A DNA stretch of 64,000 nt from Lachnospiraceae bacterium. Its GTDB lineage: Bacteria; Bacillota; Clostridia; Lachnospirales; Lachnospiraceae. A program made the translations under genes and the position numbers. The stretch lies in assembly GCA_900757145.1 (NCBI GenBank), contig CAAEMT010000031.1:11641-75640 (forward strand), written 5' to 3'. Of this stretch, positions 1 through 7,772 are shown in pieces; within the stretch, counting starts at the first letter, position 1, and each line of letters starts with the position of its first letter. The notes below the pieces were generated by a model. The model saw nothing but the letters and a program-made list of their open reading frames with translations, was not told where the DNA came from and did not search any database.

Positions 1-856
1 TGGCTACTTAAATATTCCTGACAATACGCTGATCGAGCTTGAGCAGATGAAGAATTATCCGGACGAGCAGATGGTACTGATCACGACAGGAAGTCAGGGA
101 GAGTCGATGGCAGCTCTTTCCCGTATGGCGGCAAATATGCACAAGAAGATCTCGATCAAGCCGGGCGATACCGTTATTTTCAGCTCCAATCCGATTCCGG
201 GAAATGAAAAGGCAGTTTCCAAGGTGATCAATGAGCTGTCAATGAAGGGAGCAAACGTAATCTTCCAAAACGCGCACACATCAGGGCATGCGTGTCAGGA
301 GGAGATCAAGCTGATGTATTCTCTCGTGAAGCCGAAGTATTCAGTTCCGGTACACGGAGAGTACCGTCACTTAAAAGCACAGGCAGAGCTTGCGCAGGGG
401 CTTGGCATCGCGAAAGACCACGTATATATCTTAAAGACGGGCGATGTGCTTGAGATGAACGGGGAAATGGCAAAGGTGACAGGTCATGTCCAGACAGGTA
501 CGATCTTGGTAGACGGACTTGGAGTCGGTGACGTAGGAAATATCGTGCTGCGCGACAGACAGCATCTTGCAGAGGACGGTATTGTGATTGCCGTGCTCAC
601 ATTGGAAAAATACACAGGGCGTATTCTGGCGGGACCGGATATCGTCTCAAGAGGATTCGTATACGTTCGGGAAGCAGAGGATCTGATGGACGAGGCGCGC
701 AACTGCGTTGAAGATGCTATGGATTACTGCAATGCGCATCATATTACGGACTGGGCAAAGATTAAAAATTCGATCAGAGATTCTCTCAGTGATTTCCTGT
801 GGAAGCGTACAAAACGCCGCCCGATGATCCTGCCGATCATTATGGAAGTTGAGTAA
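1..856 (+). CDS. rnj: Ribonuclease J, C-terminal part (5' end outside window)
   Basis: The reading frame is open from base 2, so the gene starts upstream and about 284 C-terminal residues are visible. RNase J is a metallo-beta-lactamase/beta-CASP ribonuclease with 5'-3' exo- and endonuclease activity, central to mRNA turnover in Firmicutes. Visible family landmarks are TTGSQGE near the start, the SGHA stretch of the beta-CASP/MBL core, and VPVHGEYRHL, which carries the last metal-site histidine. The remaining residues form the C-terminal domain ending in RRPMILPIIMEVE. A YlbF-family gene follows after 5 bases, suggesting co-transcription with another RNA-decay-linked factor. Identification is firm; whether this is the J1 or J2 type cannot be told from the fragment. 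Confidence 0.95.
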   Translation, partial: GYLNIPDNTLIELEQMKNYPDEQMVLITTGSQGESMAALSRMAANMHKKISIKPGDTVIFSSNPIPGNEKAVSKVINELSMKGANVIFQNAHTSGHACQEEIKLMYSLVKPKYSVPVHGEYRHLKAQAELAQGLGIAKDHVYILKTGDVLEMNGEMAKVTGHVQTGTILVDGLGVGDVGNIVLRDRQHLAEDGIVIAVLTLEKYTGRILAGPDIVSRGFVYVREAEDLMDEARNCVEDAMDYCNAHHITDWAKIKNSIRDSLSDFLWKRTKRRPMILPIIMEVE

Positions 857-861
857 GCGTT

Positions 862-1218
862 ATGGACAGAATTGAGCAGAGCGTAAGGGATCTGATCGAA
901 GCGATACAAAACAGCGACGACTATGTAAGATTTTGCGCGGCGCGGGATAAGCTTCGCGAGGATCCGAAGCTTCGCAGTCAGGTAAATGAATTCCGTGTGA
1001 ACGTATTTGAGATGCAGAACTCACAGGAGCCGCTTGATCCATATACGGAGCAGCAGCGTCTGTGCAGGGAAGCGGAAGAATTCCGCAGGAATTCTCTGGT
1101 GGATGAGTTTTTGCACGCGGAGCTTGCCGTCTGCCGCATTTTGCAGAAGATGGTGGCAGATATTGTAGAAGCAGTCGATCTCGATATTGATGAGATCGCA
1201 GAGAGGATTGATTTGTAG
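862..1218 (+). CDS. YlbF/YmcA family regulator
   Basis: A 118-residue acidic, mostly helical protein of the YlbF/YmcA family. In Bacillus subtilis YlbF, YmcA and YaaT form a complex that influences RNase Y-dependent mRNA processing, sporulation and competence. The sequence shows the family pattern: a short N-terminal helix (SVRDLIEAIQNSDDY), a central helical hairpin and a C-terminal helix with AELAVCRILQKMVADI. No enzyme motif is present. It sits 5 bases after the RNase J gene, and its stop lies next to the start of the following methyltransferase gene. The link to RNA decay is inferred from family and position. The ribosome-binding site is weak, so translational coupling to RNase J is plausible. 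Confidence 0.8.
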   Translation: MDRIEQSVRDLIEAIQNSDDYVRFCAARDKLREDPKLRSQVNEFRVNVFEMQNSQEPLDPYTEQQRLCREAEEFRRNSLVDEFLHAELAVCRILQKMVADIVEAVDLDIDEIAERIDL

Positions 1219-1219
1219 C

Positions 1220-1882
1220 ATGATTATTCAGGAGAGAATGGAAGTCTACCTGAATTCGCTTGATAGCGGAAATGGCAGTTTTCTTGATGATCTGGAACGA
1301 AGGGCGCTTGCAGATGAGGTTCCGATCATCCGGCAGAGCATGCAGAGCTTTCTAAAAGTGCTGCTTGCGATGCACAATCCAAAGCGTATTCTTGAGGTGG
1401 GGACTGCGGTTGGATTTTCTGCTGTCCTTATGGCAATGAATACACCGTCAGACTGCACGATCACGACAATAGAAAAATATGAGAAACGGATCCCTGAAGC
1501 CAGAAAGAATTTTTCTGATTCAGGAATGGATTCACGCATTACGCTGCTGGAGGGTGATGCATTGGAGATCATGCAGAAGCTCTCGGGAACGTATGATATG
1601 ATATTTATGGATGCGGCAAAGGGACAGTATATCCACTTCCTTCCGGATGCGCTGCGCCTGCTGCGCACAGGAGGTGTGCTGATTTCAGATAATGTGCTTC
1701 AGGACGGAGATATTATCGAGTCGCATTATGCGGTAGAACGGCGTAACCGCACGATCTACAAGCGTATGCGCGAGTATCTGTATGTACTGAAGCATACGCA
1801 GGGACTTGTGACGTCCATTGTGCCGATAGGAGACGGAGCGGCTGTGACGGTAAAGCAGACTGAATCGGTGGAGCTTTCGTGA
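1220..1882 (+). CDS. trmR: Class I SAM-dependent O-methyltransferase, TrmR-like (tRNA 5-hydroxyuridine methyltransferase)
   Basis: A 220-residue methyltransferase. The ATG at 1220 is chosen because it immediately follows the upstream stop and has a GAGAGG-type ribosome site. The SAM-binding motif I reads ILEVGTAVGFSA. Acidic metal-ligand positions are visible in MDAAKGQY and SDNVLQDG, as in the YrrM/TrmR branch. In B. subtilis TrmR converts 5-hydroxyuridine to 5-methoxyuridine at tRNA wobble position 34. The next gene encodes a U32-family protein related to TrhP, which works in making 5-hydroxyuridine, so the gene pair supports this specific assignment over the general catechol O-methyltransferase-like label. 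Confidence 0.82.
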   Translation: MIIQERMEVYLNSLDSGNGSFLDDLERRALADEVPIIRQSMQSFLKVLLAMHNPKRILEVGTAVGFSAVLMAMNTPSDCTITTIEKYEKRIPEARKNFSDSGMDSRITLLEGDALEIMQKLSGTYDMIFMDAAKGQYIHFLPDALRLLRTGGVLISDNVLQDGDIIESHYAVERRNRTIYKRMREYLYVLKHTQGLVTSIVPIGDGAAVTVKQTESVELS

Positions 1883-1994
1883 GACAAAAGGAGGCTGATG
1901 CTTTCTTGGCGCATGCAGGATTCGCGGCATAAAAGAAATACCGGAACTATAAGAGATAAATGAGACATATGAGAAACAGACAGGAGAAATACGT

Positions 1995-3239
1995 ATGAGA
2001 CATCCCGAATTGCTGATACCGGCGAGCAGCCTTGAAGTGCTCAGGACTGCGGTTACTTTCGGCGCGGACGCCGTTTATATTGGCGGAGAGGCTTTTGGAC
2101 TGCGGGCAAAGGCAAAAAATTTTACGATGGAAGAGATGGCAGAGGGGATAAGCTTTGCACATGAACACGGTGTAAAAGTATATGTTACCGCAAACATCCT
2201 TGCGCATAATTACGATCTGGAAGGGGTAAAAGCGTATTTTAGAGAGCTTCGGGATATGCAGCCACAGCCGGATGCGCTGATCATAGCAGATCCGGGCGTA
2301 TTCATGGCGGCAAAAGAGATCTGTCCGGAAATCGAACGGCATATCAGCACACAGGCAAATAATACGAACTATGAGACGTACCGCTTCTGGTGGGAGCTTG
2401 GAGCAAAGCGCGTTGTATCGGCGAGAGAGCTTTCTCTTGAAGAGATATGTGAGATCCGTGCAAATATACCGGATGAGATGGAAATTGAGAGCTTTGTGCA
2501 TGGAGCTATGTGTATATCCTACTCAGGGCGCTGTCTGCTGAGCAGCTTCTTTACGGGACGCGACGCAAACAGAGGAGCCTGTACACACCCATGCCGATGG
2601 AAGTATGCGGTGGTGGAGGAGAAAAGACCGGGCGAATATATGCCGATTGAGGAAAATGAACGGGGTACATATATTTTCAACTCAAAGGATCTGTGCATGA
2701 TCGAGCATATACCTGATCTGATCGATGCAGGAATAGACAGTCTGAAAATAGAAGGCCGAATGAAAACGGCGCTCTACGTTGCGACGGTAGCGCGCACATA
2801 CCGGAAAGCGCTCGATGATTATCAGAGTGATCCGGCAAAATATGAAGCAAATATGGACTGGTACCGCGATCAGATCTCAAACTGTACGTACCGCCAGTTT
2901 ACAACAGGATTTTTCTATGGAAAGCCGAATGAGGATTCTCAGATCTATGACAGCAATACATATGTAAAAGAATATACATATCTTGGTATTGTTGCCGACG
3001 TGCGTGAGGACGGCTGCTGCTGCATTGAACAGAGAAATAAATTTACTGTCGGGGAGACAATCGAAATCATGAAGCCGGACGGACGCGATATAGAAGTTGC
3101 GGTGGAGGCGATCTTCGATGAAGAAGGAGTCGCAATTGAGAGTGCGCCGCATCCGAAGCAGAAGCTGTGGATCAAGCTTGATAATCAGGTGCAGGCAGGA
3201 GATATCCTTCGGCGTAAGGAAGAAGATATACAGGTGTGA
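1995..3239 (+). CDS. U32-family protein, probable TrhP-type tRNA 5-hydroxyuridine synthesis factor
   Basis: A 414-residue protein annotated by tradition as peptidase U32 but resembling the YegQ/YrrO (TrhP) group needed to hydroxylate uridine 34 of tRNA. The U32 signature is clear (ESFVHGAMCISYSGRC), and cysteines follow at CTHPCRW; these cysteines are thought to hold an iron-sulfur cluster in the family. The start at 1995 has a ribosome site in CAGGAGAAATACGT. It lies 112 bases after trmR on the same strand, as expected for a wobble-modification unit. B. subtilis has two adjacent homologues, whereas only one is present here. The tRNA role is family knowledge plus context. Confidence 0.8.
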   Translation: MRHPELLIPASSLEVLRTAVTFGADAVYIGGEAFGLRAKAKNFTMEEMAEGISFAHEHGVKVYVTANILAHNYDLEGVKAYFRELRDMQPQPDALIIADPGVFMAAKEICPEIERHISTQANNTNYETYRFWWELGAKRVVSARELSLEEICEIRANIPDEMEIESFVHGAMCISYSGRCLLSSFFTGRDANRGACTHPCRWKYAVVEEKRPGEYMPIEENERGTYIFNSKDLCMIEHIPDLIDAGIDSLKIEGRMKTALYVATVARTYRKALDDYQSDPAKYEANMDWYRDQISNCTYRQFTTGFFYGKPNEDSQIYDSNTYVKEYTYLGIVADVREDGCCCIEQRNKFTVGETIEIMKPDGRDIEVAVEAIFDEEGVAIESAPHPKQKLWIKLDNQVQAGDILRRKEEDIQV

Positions 3240-3287
3240 AATGGAAAAAGCACTCCTGAAGGAATCGGGAGGTGAAAAAAGTTTATA

Positions 3288-3359
3288 ATAAAACAGGAAT
3301 CTTTCACAGAATATAAAATGCCGGAATACAGCAGATTCTGTGAGGGATTCCTGTTTTAT
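3288..3359 (+). terminator. Long inverted repeat, probable terminator after the trmR-trhP unit
   Basis: The arms ATAAAACAGGAAT (from 3288) and ATTCCTGTTTTAT (to 3359) are perfect reverse complements. They extend inward with TCACAGAAT/ATTCTGTGA after a short mismatch. The outer A/T arms would give a U-run on either strand, so it could terminate both this operon and the convergent secreted-protein gene ending at 3419. Confidence 0.7.
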
Positions 3360-3418
3360 GCTATGGGAAAGGTTTTTCTGTTTTATGACATATGATCAAA
3401 ATATACATTTTTATCAAA

Positions 3419-4309
3419 TCATCCTGCGAGACGTTTAGAAACGCCGCGGAACCATTCTCCTCCTGGAGTGTAGCCATGTACTTCGGTCCAGCCTGTTTTT
3501 TTACCCTTCTTAAAGCTTAAATACATTTTTTTACCAATAATTTTTACCTTCTGCATTTTTACAACATCACCTTTTTTCGTACGGAATGCCTTTTGTTTTC
3601 CGCCGGCGCTCTTATAATAGGTGCGTGTACGCATCGTCGTAAATTTGTTCTTTTTGAAATTTTTGGAATCACGATCTCCGTAGAAATAATCTCCTAATAC
3701 ACTTTTTACCGAGGTCGTATTACTGATAAGCTTTAATTTCTTTCCTTTCGGACGATAATCAAAGGTCCATTCTACACGTCCCGTATCGTAAGGCTGTACT
3801 GAAAATTTAACTGAGATATTATTGCTGCTTACAGCGGTGACGTCTGCCATCATATTGTCGGCCTGTCCGAGATCGGCAGCCTCGATGAGCTTTCCTTTTG
3901 AGAAGGAGTAGATCTTGTTCAGATACATATAACCGCCGTCCATGGTTACCATGAGCTGTAAGTAGTTTTTCTTTGCGGAGCAGGACATATAGCGCAGAGA
4001 AATACCGCTGGCTCCCTTGATATTCTTTTTCAGCGCGAGCTTTCCGTCTACGTATACGCGGAGATTTTTGTAAAAATAAGCATTAGACTGAGCAGCTTTT
4101 AGCTGTACTTTTTCTATATCCCCATTTCCGTCCACATCACGGTAGAGCGTTGCATAATTTCCGCGCAGATAGATCTTGTTATCCAAAGAAGCAGCTTTTA
4201 CAGTACTCCTTCCGATAAAAAGCAGGCAAAAAAGCGCCAGATACAGTGGCAGTGTGCGGAGAAGAGATCTGCGCATGTTCAGGTTCTTGTTTTCTTTCAT
4301 TTTCCTCAT
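3419..4309 (-). CDS. Secreted basic protein of unknown function
   Basis: A 296-residue protein that I do not recognise. It begins with a charged stretch, then a hydrophobic segment (TLPLYLALFCLLFIGRS, about residues 19-35) and a likely signal peptidase site near VKAASLD. The mature part is rich in lysine and beta-prone, with an EF-hand-like loop (DVDGNGDIEKV) at about residues 58-68. Its last about 70 residues look SH3-like (TYYKSAGGKQKAFRTKKGDV, then KTGWTEVHGYT), which could bind cell wall. The start at 4309 follows GAGG with 8-base spacing. It is a single gene flanked by a terminator and a regulatory region. The wall-associated location is inference. Confidence 0.65.
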   Translation of the reverse strand: MRKMKENKNLNMRRSLLRTLPLYLALFCLLFIGRSTVKAASLDNKIYLRGNYATLYRDVDGNGDIEKVQLKAAQSNAYFYKNLRVYVDGKLALKKNIKGASGISLRYMSCSAKKNYLQLMVTMDGGYMYLNKIYSFSKGKLIEAADLGQADNMMADVTAVSSNNISVKFSVQPYDTGRVEWTFDYRPKGKKLKLISNTTSVKSVLGDYFYGDRDSKNFKKNKFTTMRTRTYYKSAGGKQKAFRTKKGDVVKMQKVKIIGKKMYLSFKKGKKTGWTEVHGYTPGGEWFRGVSKRLAG

Positions 4310-4356
4310 TCTTTCAACCTCACTTTCATATAGATACGCGGTGATTACCGCTTAGA

Positions 4357-4376
4357 ATACCGAAAATTTTCGGTAT
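4357..4376. promoter_or_regulatory. Perfect 20-bp palindrome upstream of the secreted-protein gene
   Basis: The sequence ATACCGAAAA/TTTTCGGTAT is a perfect 20-bp palindrome about 50 bases before the start codon of the leftward secreted-protein gene. A second small dyad, GCGGT-N4-ACCGC, lies at 4338-4351. A TTGACA box on the minus strand is nearby, but I cannot fit a good -10. It may be an operator or an mRNA hairpin. Confidence 0.45.
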
Positions 4377-4467
4377 AAAACAGAAAAAACTGTCAACTAC
4401 AGTGTATCATGGATGAGTGCGGTTATCAATAAAAGATTTATAGTGTTGGCTGCTCTGGAATATTTAA

Positions 4468-4522
4468 TTATTGGCATATGTCAGAAAAAGTTCTTGACAT
4501 ATGCCAATAATGAGCCTATACT
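4468..4522 (+). promoter_or_regulatory. Promoter with perfect 16-bp inverted-repeat operator for the ORP-like operon
   Basis: TTGACA at 4494-4499 and TATACT at 4517-4522 are separated by 17 bases, a near-ideal vegetative promoter. The arms TTATTGGCATATGTCA (4468-4483) and TGACATATGCCAATAA (4495-4510) are perfect reverse complements with an 11-base gap. The right arm covers most of the -35 box and the upstream half of the spacer. Each arm is itself nearly palindromic around CATATG. This geometry fits a repressor, or a regulator that contacts polymerase. The regulator is unknown; the DUF134 product of the first gene is one candidate. Confidence 0.75.
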
Positions 4523-4604
4523 GAACGTATAGCAGCAGAGGAAGAATTTATTTTTGCAGCTTGCAGCAAAGAAAAATAAAAATATGGTTCTGGAGGTGAT
4601 AGTA

Positions 4605-4979
4605 GTGCCGAGACCGAGAAAATGCAGGAAAGTATGTCAGCTTCCCAAGACGCGGGAATTTCATCCGATTGGAAATATTTCCTGCGGCGCAGCTGTGATT
4701 CTGACGGTAGATGAGTATGAAGCAATCCGTCTGATCGATCACCACGATTTTTCTCAGGAAGAGTGCAGCACATATATGCAGGTGGCACGAACAACGGTAC
4801 AGATGATCTATAATTCAGCCAGAAAAAAGCTGGCTGCATCATTGGTAGAGGGACGTCCGCTTCGGATTGAGGGCGGAGACTATCAGGTATGTGACGGAGA
4901 TGAATCAGTTTATGGCTGCGGCGGCTGCAGGAGACACAGATGTGGCTGCGGACAGGAAACGATGGAGGTGGAAGAGTGA
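4605..4979 (+). CDS. DUF134-family HTH regulator, Cys-rich C-terminus
   Basis: A 124-residue DUF134 protein. The GTG at 4605 is preferred because GGAGG lies 8 bases upstream and the family's typical start follows (PRPRKCRKVC). DUF134 proteins have a sigma-70 region 4-like helix-turn-helix, here around TVDEYEAIRLIDHHDFSQEE and ARTTVQMIYNSARKKL. An N-terminal CRKVC pair and a C-terminal tail with YGCGGCRRHRCGCG provide about six cysteines that could bind metal or an Fe-S cluster. The family usually sits beside NifX-like and MinD-like genes, as here. A redox- or metal-sensing regulatory role is inference. Confidence 0.85.
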   Translation: MPRPRKCRKVCQLPKTREFHPIGNISCGAAVILTVDEYEAIRLIDHHDFSQEECSTYMQVARTTVQMIYNSARKKLAASLVEGRPLRIEGGDYQVCDGDESVYGCGGCRRHRCGCGQETMEVEE

Positions 4980-5326
4980 AGATTGCAGTTCCATTAGATG
5001 AAAATCAAAAGGATGTATGTATCGTGTTGGCGCGTGCGCCTTACTTTCTGTTTCGTGAGGACGGACAGGATACGGTCGTGGCGAATCCGGCATCATCCGC
5101 GCAGGGCGGCGCAGGGATACAAGCGGCGCAGTTCCTCTTAGACAGCGGCATCGATGCGCTTGTCACAGTGCGCTGTGGGCAGAATGCTGCTGATGTATTT
5201 CAGGCGGCAGGTATCAAAATATGGAAATCCGCAAAGAAAGCCGCTGCGGATGATCTGGCTGCGTTGGAGGCAGGAGAGCTTGAGGAGCTTACGCATTTCC
5301 ACGGCGGCTACCATGGAGTACAATGA
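4976..5326 (+). CDS. NifX/NifB-like dinitrogenase iron-molybdenum cofactor-binding domain protein
   Basis: A 116-residue single-domain protein of the NifB/NifX/VnfX family that binds metal-sulfur clusters. A GTG start at 4976 overlaps the DUF134 stop by 4 bases and has GGAGGTGG upstream. The fold pattern is visible: VKIAVPLDEN at the N-terminus, QAAQFLLDSGIDALVTVRCG in the middle and FQAAGIKIWKSA near the end. In nitrogen fixers the family carries FeMo-cofactor precursors; in the ORP complex of sulfate reducers a relative binds a Mo-Cu cluster. No nitrogenase genes are seen, so a cluster-carrier role in the ORP-like set is more likely. Its stop overlaps the next start by 4 bases. Confidence 0.82.
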   Translation: MKIAVPLDENQKDVCIVLARAPYFLFREDGQDTVVANPASSAQGGAGIQAAQFLLDSGIDALVTVRCGQNAADVFQAAGIKIWKSAKKAAADDLAALEAGELEELTHFHGGYHGVQ

Positions 5327-6159
5327 AGATAGCGTGTTTGAGCGGTAAAGGCGGTGCAGGAAAAACGTTTGCTGCGGTCAATCTTGCTGCGGCAGCAGGA
5401 GAAGCCACATACATTGACTGTGATGTGGAGGAGCCAAACGGACGGCTGTTTCTGAAGCCTCAGGATGTGATGAGGACGACAGTTTCATCACTTTTGCCGG
5501 AGTTTTCCGGTGAAAAATGCACCGGATGTAAGAATTGTGTACAGTTTTGCCGCTTTCATGCCCTGATGTATGTCAGGGAAAAGCCGATGGTATTTCCCGA
5601 GGTCTGCCATAGCTGCGGCGGCTGCAGTCTAGTATGTCCTGAGGGTGCCATCACAGAAAAGGAAAAGCCGGTCGGCATATTGGAGACAGGGCAGTATAAA
5701 AATATGCGTGTTGTGACCGGAATTTTAAATACGGGCGAAGCATCGGGTGTTCCTGTGATCCGCGCGGCACTTCAAAAAGCGCAGGGACTGACAGTGATCG
5801 ATTGTCCTCCGGGCAGCGCATGCAGTGTGATGGAGAGTGTTATGGATGCCGACTTTTGCCTGTTGATCGTGGAACCGACTGCTTTTGGTTTCCACAATTT
5901 CAAGATGGTGCATGAACTGGTGACGCTGCTCGATAAGAAATGCGGCGTGCTTATCAATAAGCAGGATGCGCCGTACGAGCCTCTTGAGGAGTTCTGCAAA
6001 AGCCATCACGTTCCGGTACTTGCAAGGATCGCGTATGATCCGCAGATTGCGACTCTAATTGCAGAGGGCGGGATAGCGGCAGAGAAAGATGCGAGAATAC
6101 GCGAAGTCTTTGCCGATCTGCTTTTGCAGATCAAAGGGCAGATCGGAGGTGCGCCATGA
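5323..6159 (+). CDS. MinD/Mrp-like P-loop ATPase with 2x[4Fe-4S] ferredoxin insert (first copy)
   Basis: A 278-residue ATPase of the MinD/SIMIBI class. The deviant Walker A motif GKGGAGKT is at residues 8-15. A ferredoxin-like insertion follows with CTGCKNCVQFC and CHSCGGCSLVCP, enough for two [4Fe-4S] clusters. The later IDCPPGSACSV is the Walker B/switch region. Such ferredoxin-bearing ATPases occur in pairs in ORP-type clusters and are thought to use ATP for cluster assembly or electron delivery. It overlaps both neighbours by 4 bases (ATGA), so the set is translationally coupled. The exact biochemical job is unknown. Confidence 0.85.
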   Translation: MKIACLSGKGGAGKTFAAVNLAAAAGEATYIDCDVEEPNGRLFLKPQDVMRTTVSSLLPEFSGEKCTGCKNCVQFCRFHALMYVREKPMVFPEVCHSCGGCSLVCPEGAITEKEKPVGILETGQYKNMRVVTGILNTGEASGVPVIRAALQKAQGLTVIDCPPGSACSVMESVMDADFCLLIVEPTAFGFHNFKMVHELVTLLDKKCGVLINKQDAPYEPLEEFCKSHHVPVLARIAYDPQIATLIAEGGIAAEKDARIREVFADLLLQIKGQIGGAP

Positions 6160-7016
6160 AACGGCTTCTGATATTAAGTGGAAAAGGCGGCACTGGAAAG
6201 ACGACGACAGCAGCAGCTTTCGTTCATTTTGCGCAGGCGAAAGCCGTAGCGGACTGCGATGTAGACGCTCCGAATCTGCATCTTGTGACGCAGCAGAAGA
6301 CGGAACCTGTCACAGCTGATTTTCTCGGAGGTGACAAGGCTGTGATCGATCCTGACAAATGCATCGGATGTGGTTTGTGTAAGCAGCACTGCCGGTTTGA
6401 TGCTCTGACAGAGAAAGACGGCACGTATCAGGTCAATGAATACGCCTGCGAGGGCTGCGGCGTCTGTACATTTGTCTGTCCGCAGGATGCCGTTTCACTT
6501 CATACCGATGTGGCAGGAAGAAGAGAGCTGTACCTCGGAGAATCTGTATTTTCTACGGCTTCGCTAAAAATGGGACGCGGCAATTCCGGCAAGCTTGTGA
6601 CAGAGGTAAAGATGGCGATGCTTAAGAATGCGCCGGATACAGAGCTTGCGATCATAGACGGCTCACCGGGGATTGGATGTCCTGTCATGGCGTCTGTCAG
6701 CGGAATGGATCTGGTGCTTGTCGTAGCAGAACCGAGCCTTTCTGGTATCAGCGATCTGAAACGACTTGTAAAGACGGCGCAGACGTTTCAGGCGAAACTT
6801 GCAGTTTGCGTAAATAAATGGGATGTAAGTCCTGTATACACACAGGAAATTGAAGCTTTTTGCGAACAGGAAGGACTCCCGTTTGTTGGAAGAATACCGT
6901 ATGACAAAAGCGCGTCATCAGCTATGAATGCGGGCAGAAGCATTGCGCAGATCGACTGTCCGGCGCGCGATGCATTGAAAGAGATATATGATAAAGTACG
7001 CGAATTGCTTTTTTGA
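6156..7016 (+). CDS. MinD/Mrp-like P-loop ATPase with 2x[4Fe-4S] ferredoxin insert (second copy)
   Basis: A 286-residue paralogue of the preceding ATPase. Walker A GKGGTGKT is at residues 9-16, the ferredoxin insert has CIGCGLCKQHC and CEGCGVCTFVCP, and the Walker B region is IIDGSPGIGCPV. The two proteins probably form a heterodimer, since both have the signature lysine of the MinD group that reaches across a dimer interface. It starts inside the stop codon of the first copy, with GGAGGTG upstream. After its stop there are 171 bases before the second NifX-like gene, in which I see no coding sequence or clear terminator. Confidence 0.85.
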   Translation: MKRLLILSGKGGTGKTTTAAAFVHFAQAKAVADCDVDAPNLHLVTQQKTEPVTADFLGGDKAVIDPDKCIGCGLCKQHCRFDALTEKDGTYQVNEYACEGCGVCTFVCPQDAVSLHTDVAGRRELYLGESVFSTASLKMGRGNSGKLVTEVKMAMLKNAPDTELAIIDGSPGIGCPVMASVSGMDLVLVVAEPSLSGISDLKRLVKTAQTFQAKLAVCVNKWDVSPVYTQEIEAFCEQEGLPFVGRIPYDKSASSAMNAGRSIAQIDCPARDALKEIYDKVRELLF

Positions 7017-7187
7017 TTACCAGCAAAATTGAGGTTAAGGTTAAAAGATGATTGACGGATTGTTTCGTGCTTCGCACATTCACAATTCTGCCTAAATTCA
7101 GATAGCGCGGGGCATAAGCCTCACTTTTATCCTCATTTTTTGACCATGACATCATAATATTACCAAAATAAAAAGGAGAAAACGATT

Positions 7188-7553
7188 ATGAAAATTGCAG
7201 TAGCAGCTATGGGCAACGCAGTTGCCGGACATTTTGGACATTGTGAGAATTTTATCTTTTTTGACACAGCAGACGGAAAAATCACGGCTGAAAAGTCTGT
7301 TCCGAACCCGGGACACCGTCCGGGATTTCTGCCGAACTTTCTGGCAGACAACGGAGCTGAGGTGATCATCTCCGGCGGCATGGGCGGCGGAGCAGTAGAT
7401 ATTTTCAACGAGCGCGGCGTAGAAGTCATCATCGGCGTACAGGGTGATGCGAGAGAAGCCGTTGAGACGTATCTGCGCGGCGAGCTTGTTTCCACAGGTT
7501 CGATCTGCCACAATCATGAGCACGCAGACGAGTGCGGAGAGCATCACGAATAG
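7188..7553 (+). CDS. NifX/NifB-like cluster-binding protein (second copy)
   Basis: A 121-residue protein of the dinitrogenase iron-molybdenum cofactor family, similar to the C-terminal domain of NifB and to ORP2. It begins MKIAVAAMGNAVAGHFGHCENF; the GHFGHCE region and ISGGMGGGAVDIFNERGVEV are typical. Its C-terminus is rich in His, Glu and Cys (CHNHEHADECGEHHE), a likely metal-binding tail that the first NifX-like protein lacks. The start has AAAAGGAGAAAACG upstream. It closes the ORP-like operon and is followed by a strong terminator. Metal-cluster binding is family knowledge; the physiological substrate is unknown. Confidence 0.85.
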   Translation: MKIAVAAMGNAVAGHFGHCENFIFFDTADGKITAEKSVPNPGHRPGFLPNFLADNGAEVIISGGMGGGAVDIFNERGVEVIIGVQGDAREAVETYLRGELVSTGSICHNHEHADECGEHHE

Positions 7554-7571
7554 ATAAAGACATATTAGAAA

Positions 7572-7603
7572 GGCCTCATTGCTTCGGCAGTGGGGCCGTT
7601 TTT
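7572..7603 (+). terminator. Intrinsic terminator of the ORP-like operon
   Basis: The arms GGCCTCATTGC (7572-7582) and GCAGTGGGGCC (7587-7597) form an 11-bp stem with two G-U wobbles and a TTCG tetraloop, followed by GTTTTT. Confidence 0.85.
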
Positions 7604-7667
7604 CATAAGGAAGAGGAACAGGATAGGAAAAAGGAAGCGGAGATACCTAAATTGTCTTAATATTAGG

Positions 7668-7696
7668 TTGACGAAATACTCTTTCTCGTGTATACT
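7668..7696 (+). promoter_or_regulatory. Promoter of the DegV gene
   Basis: TTGACG at 7668-7673 and TATACT at 7691-7696 are separated by 17 bases. The predicted leader before the DegV start is about 70 bases. Confidence 0.7.
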
Positions 7697-7772
7697 CACA
7701 AAAGACATAGTTTTAAAAACTACATATAGTAGCCAACAAAACCTTACAATTGAGAGATACAGGAGAAGAAAA

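Noticed and set aside
3386..3398. A second copy of the ORP operator half-site (TGACATATGATCA).
   Set aside because: It is between convergent genes, has no promoter next to it, and matches only one imperfect arm.
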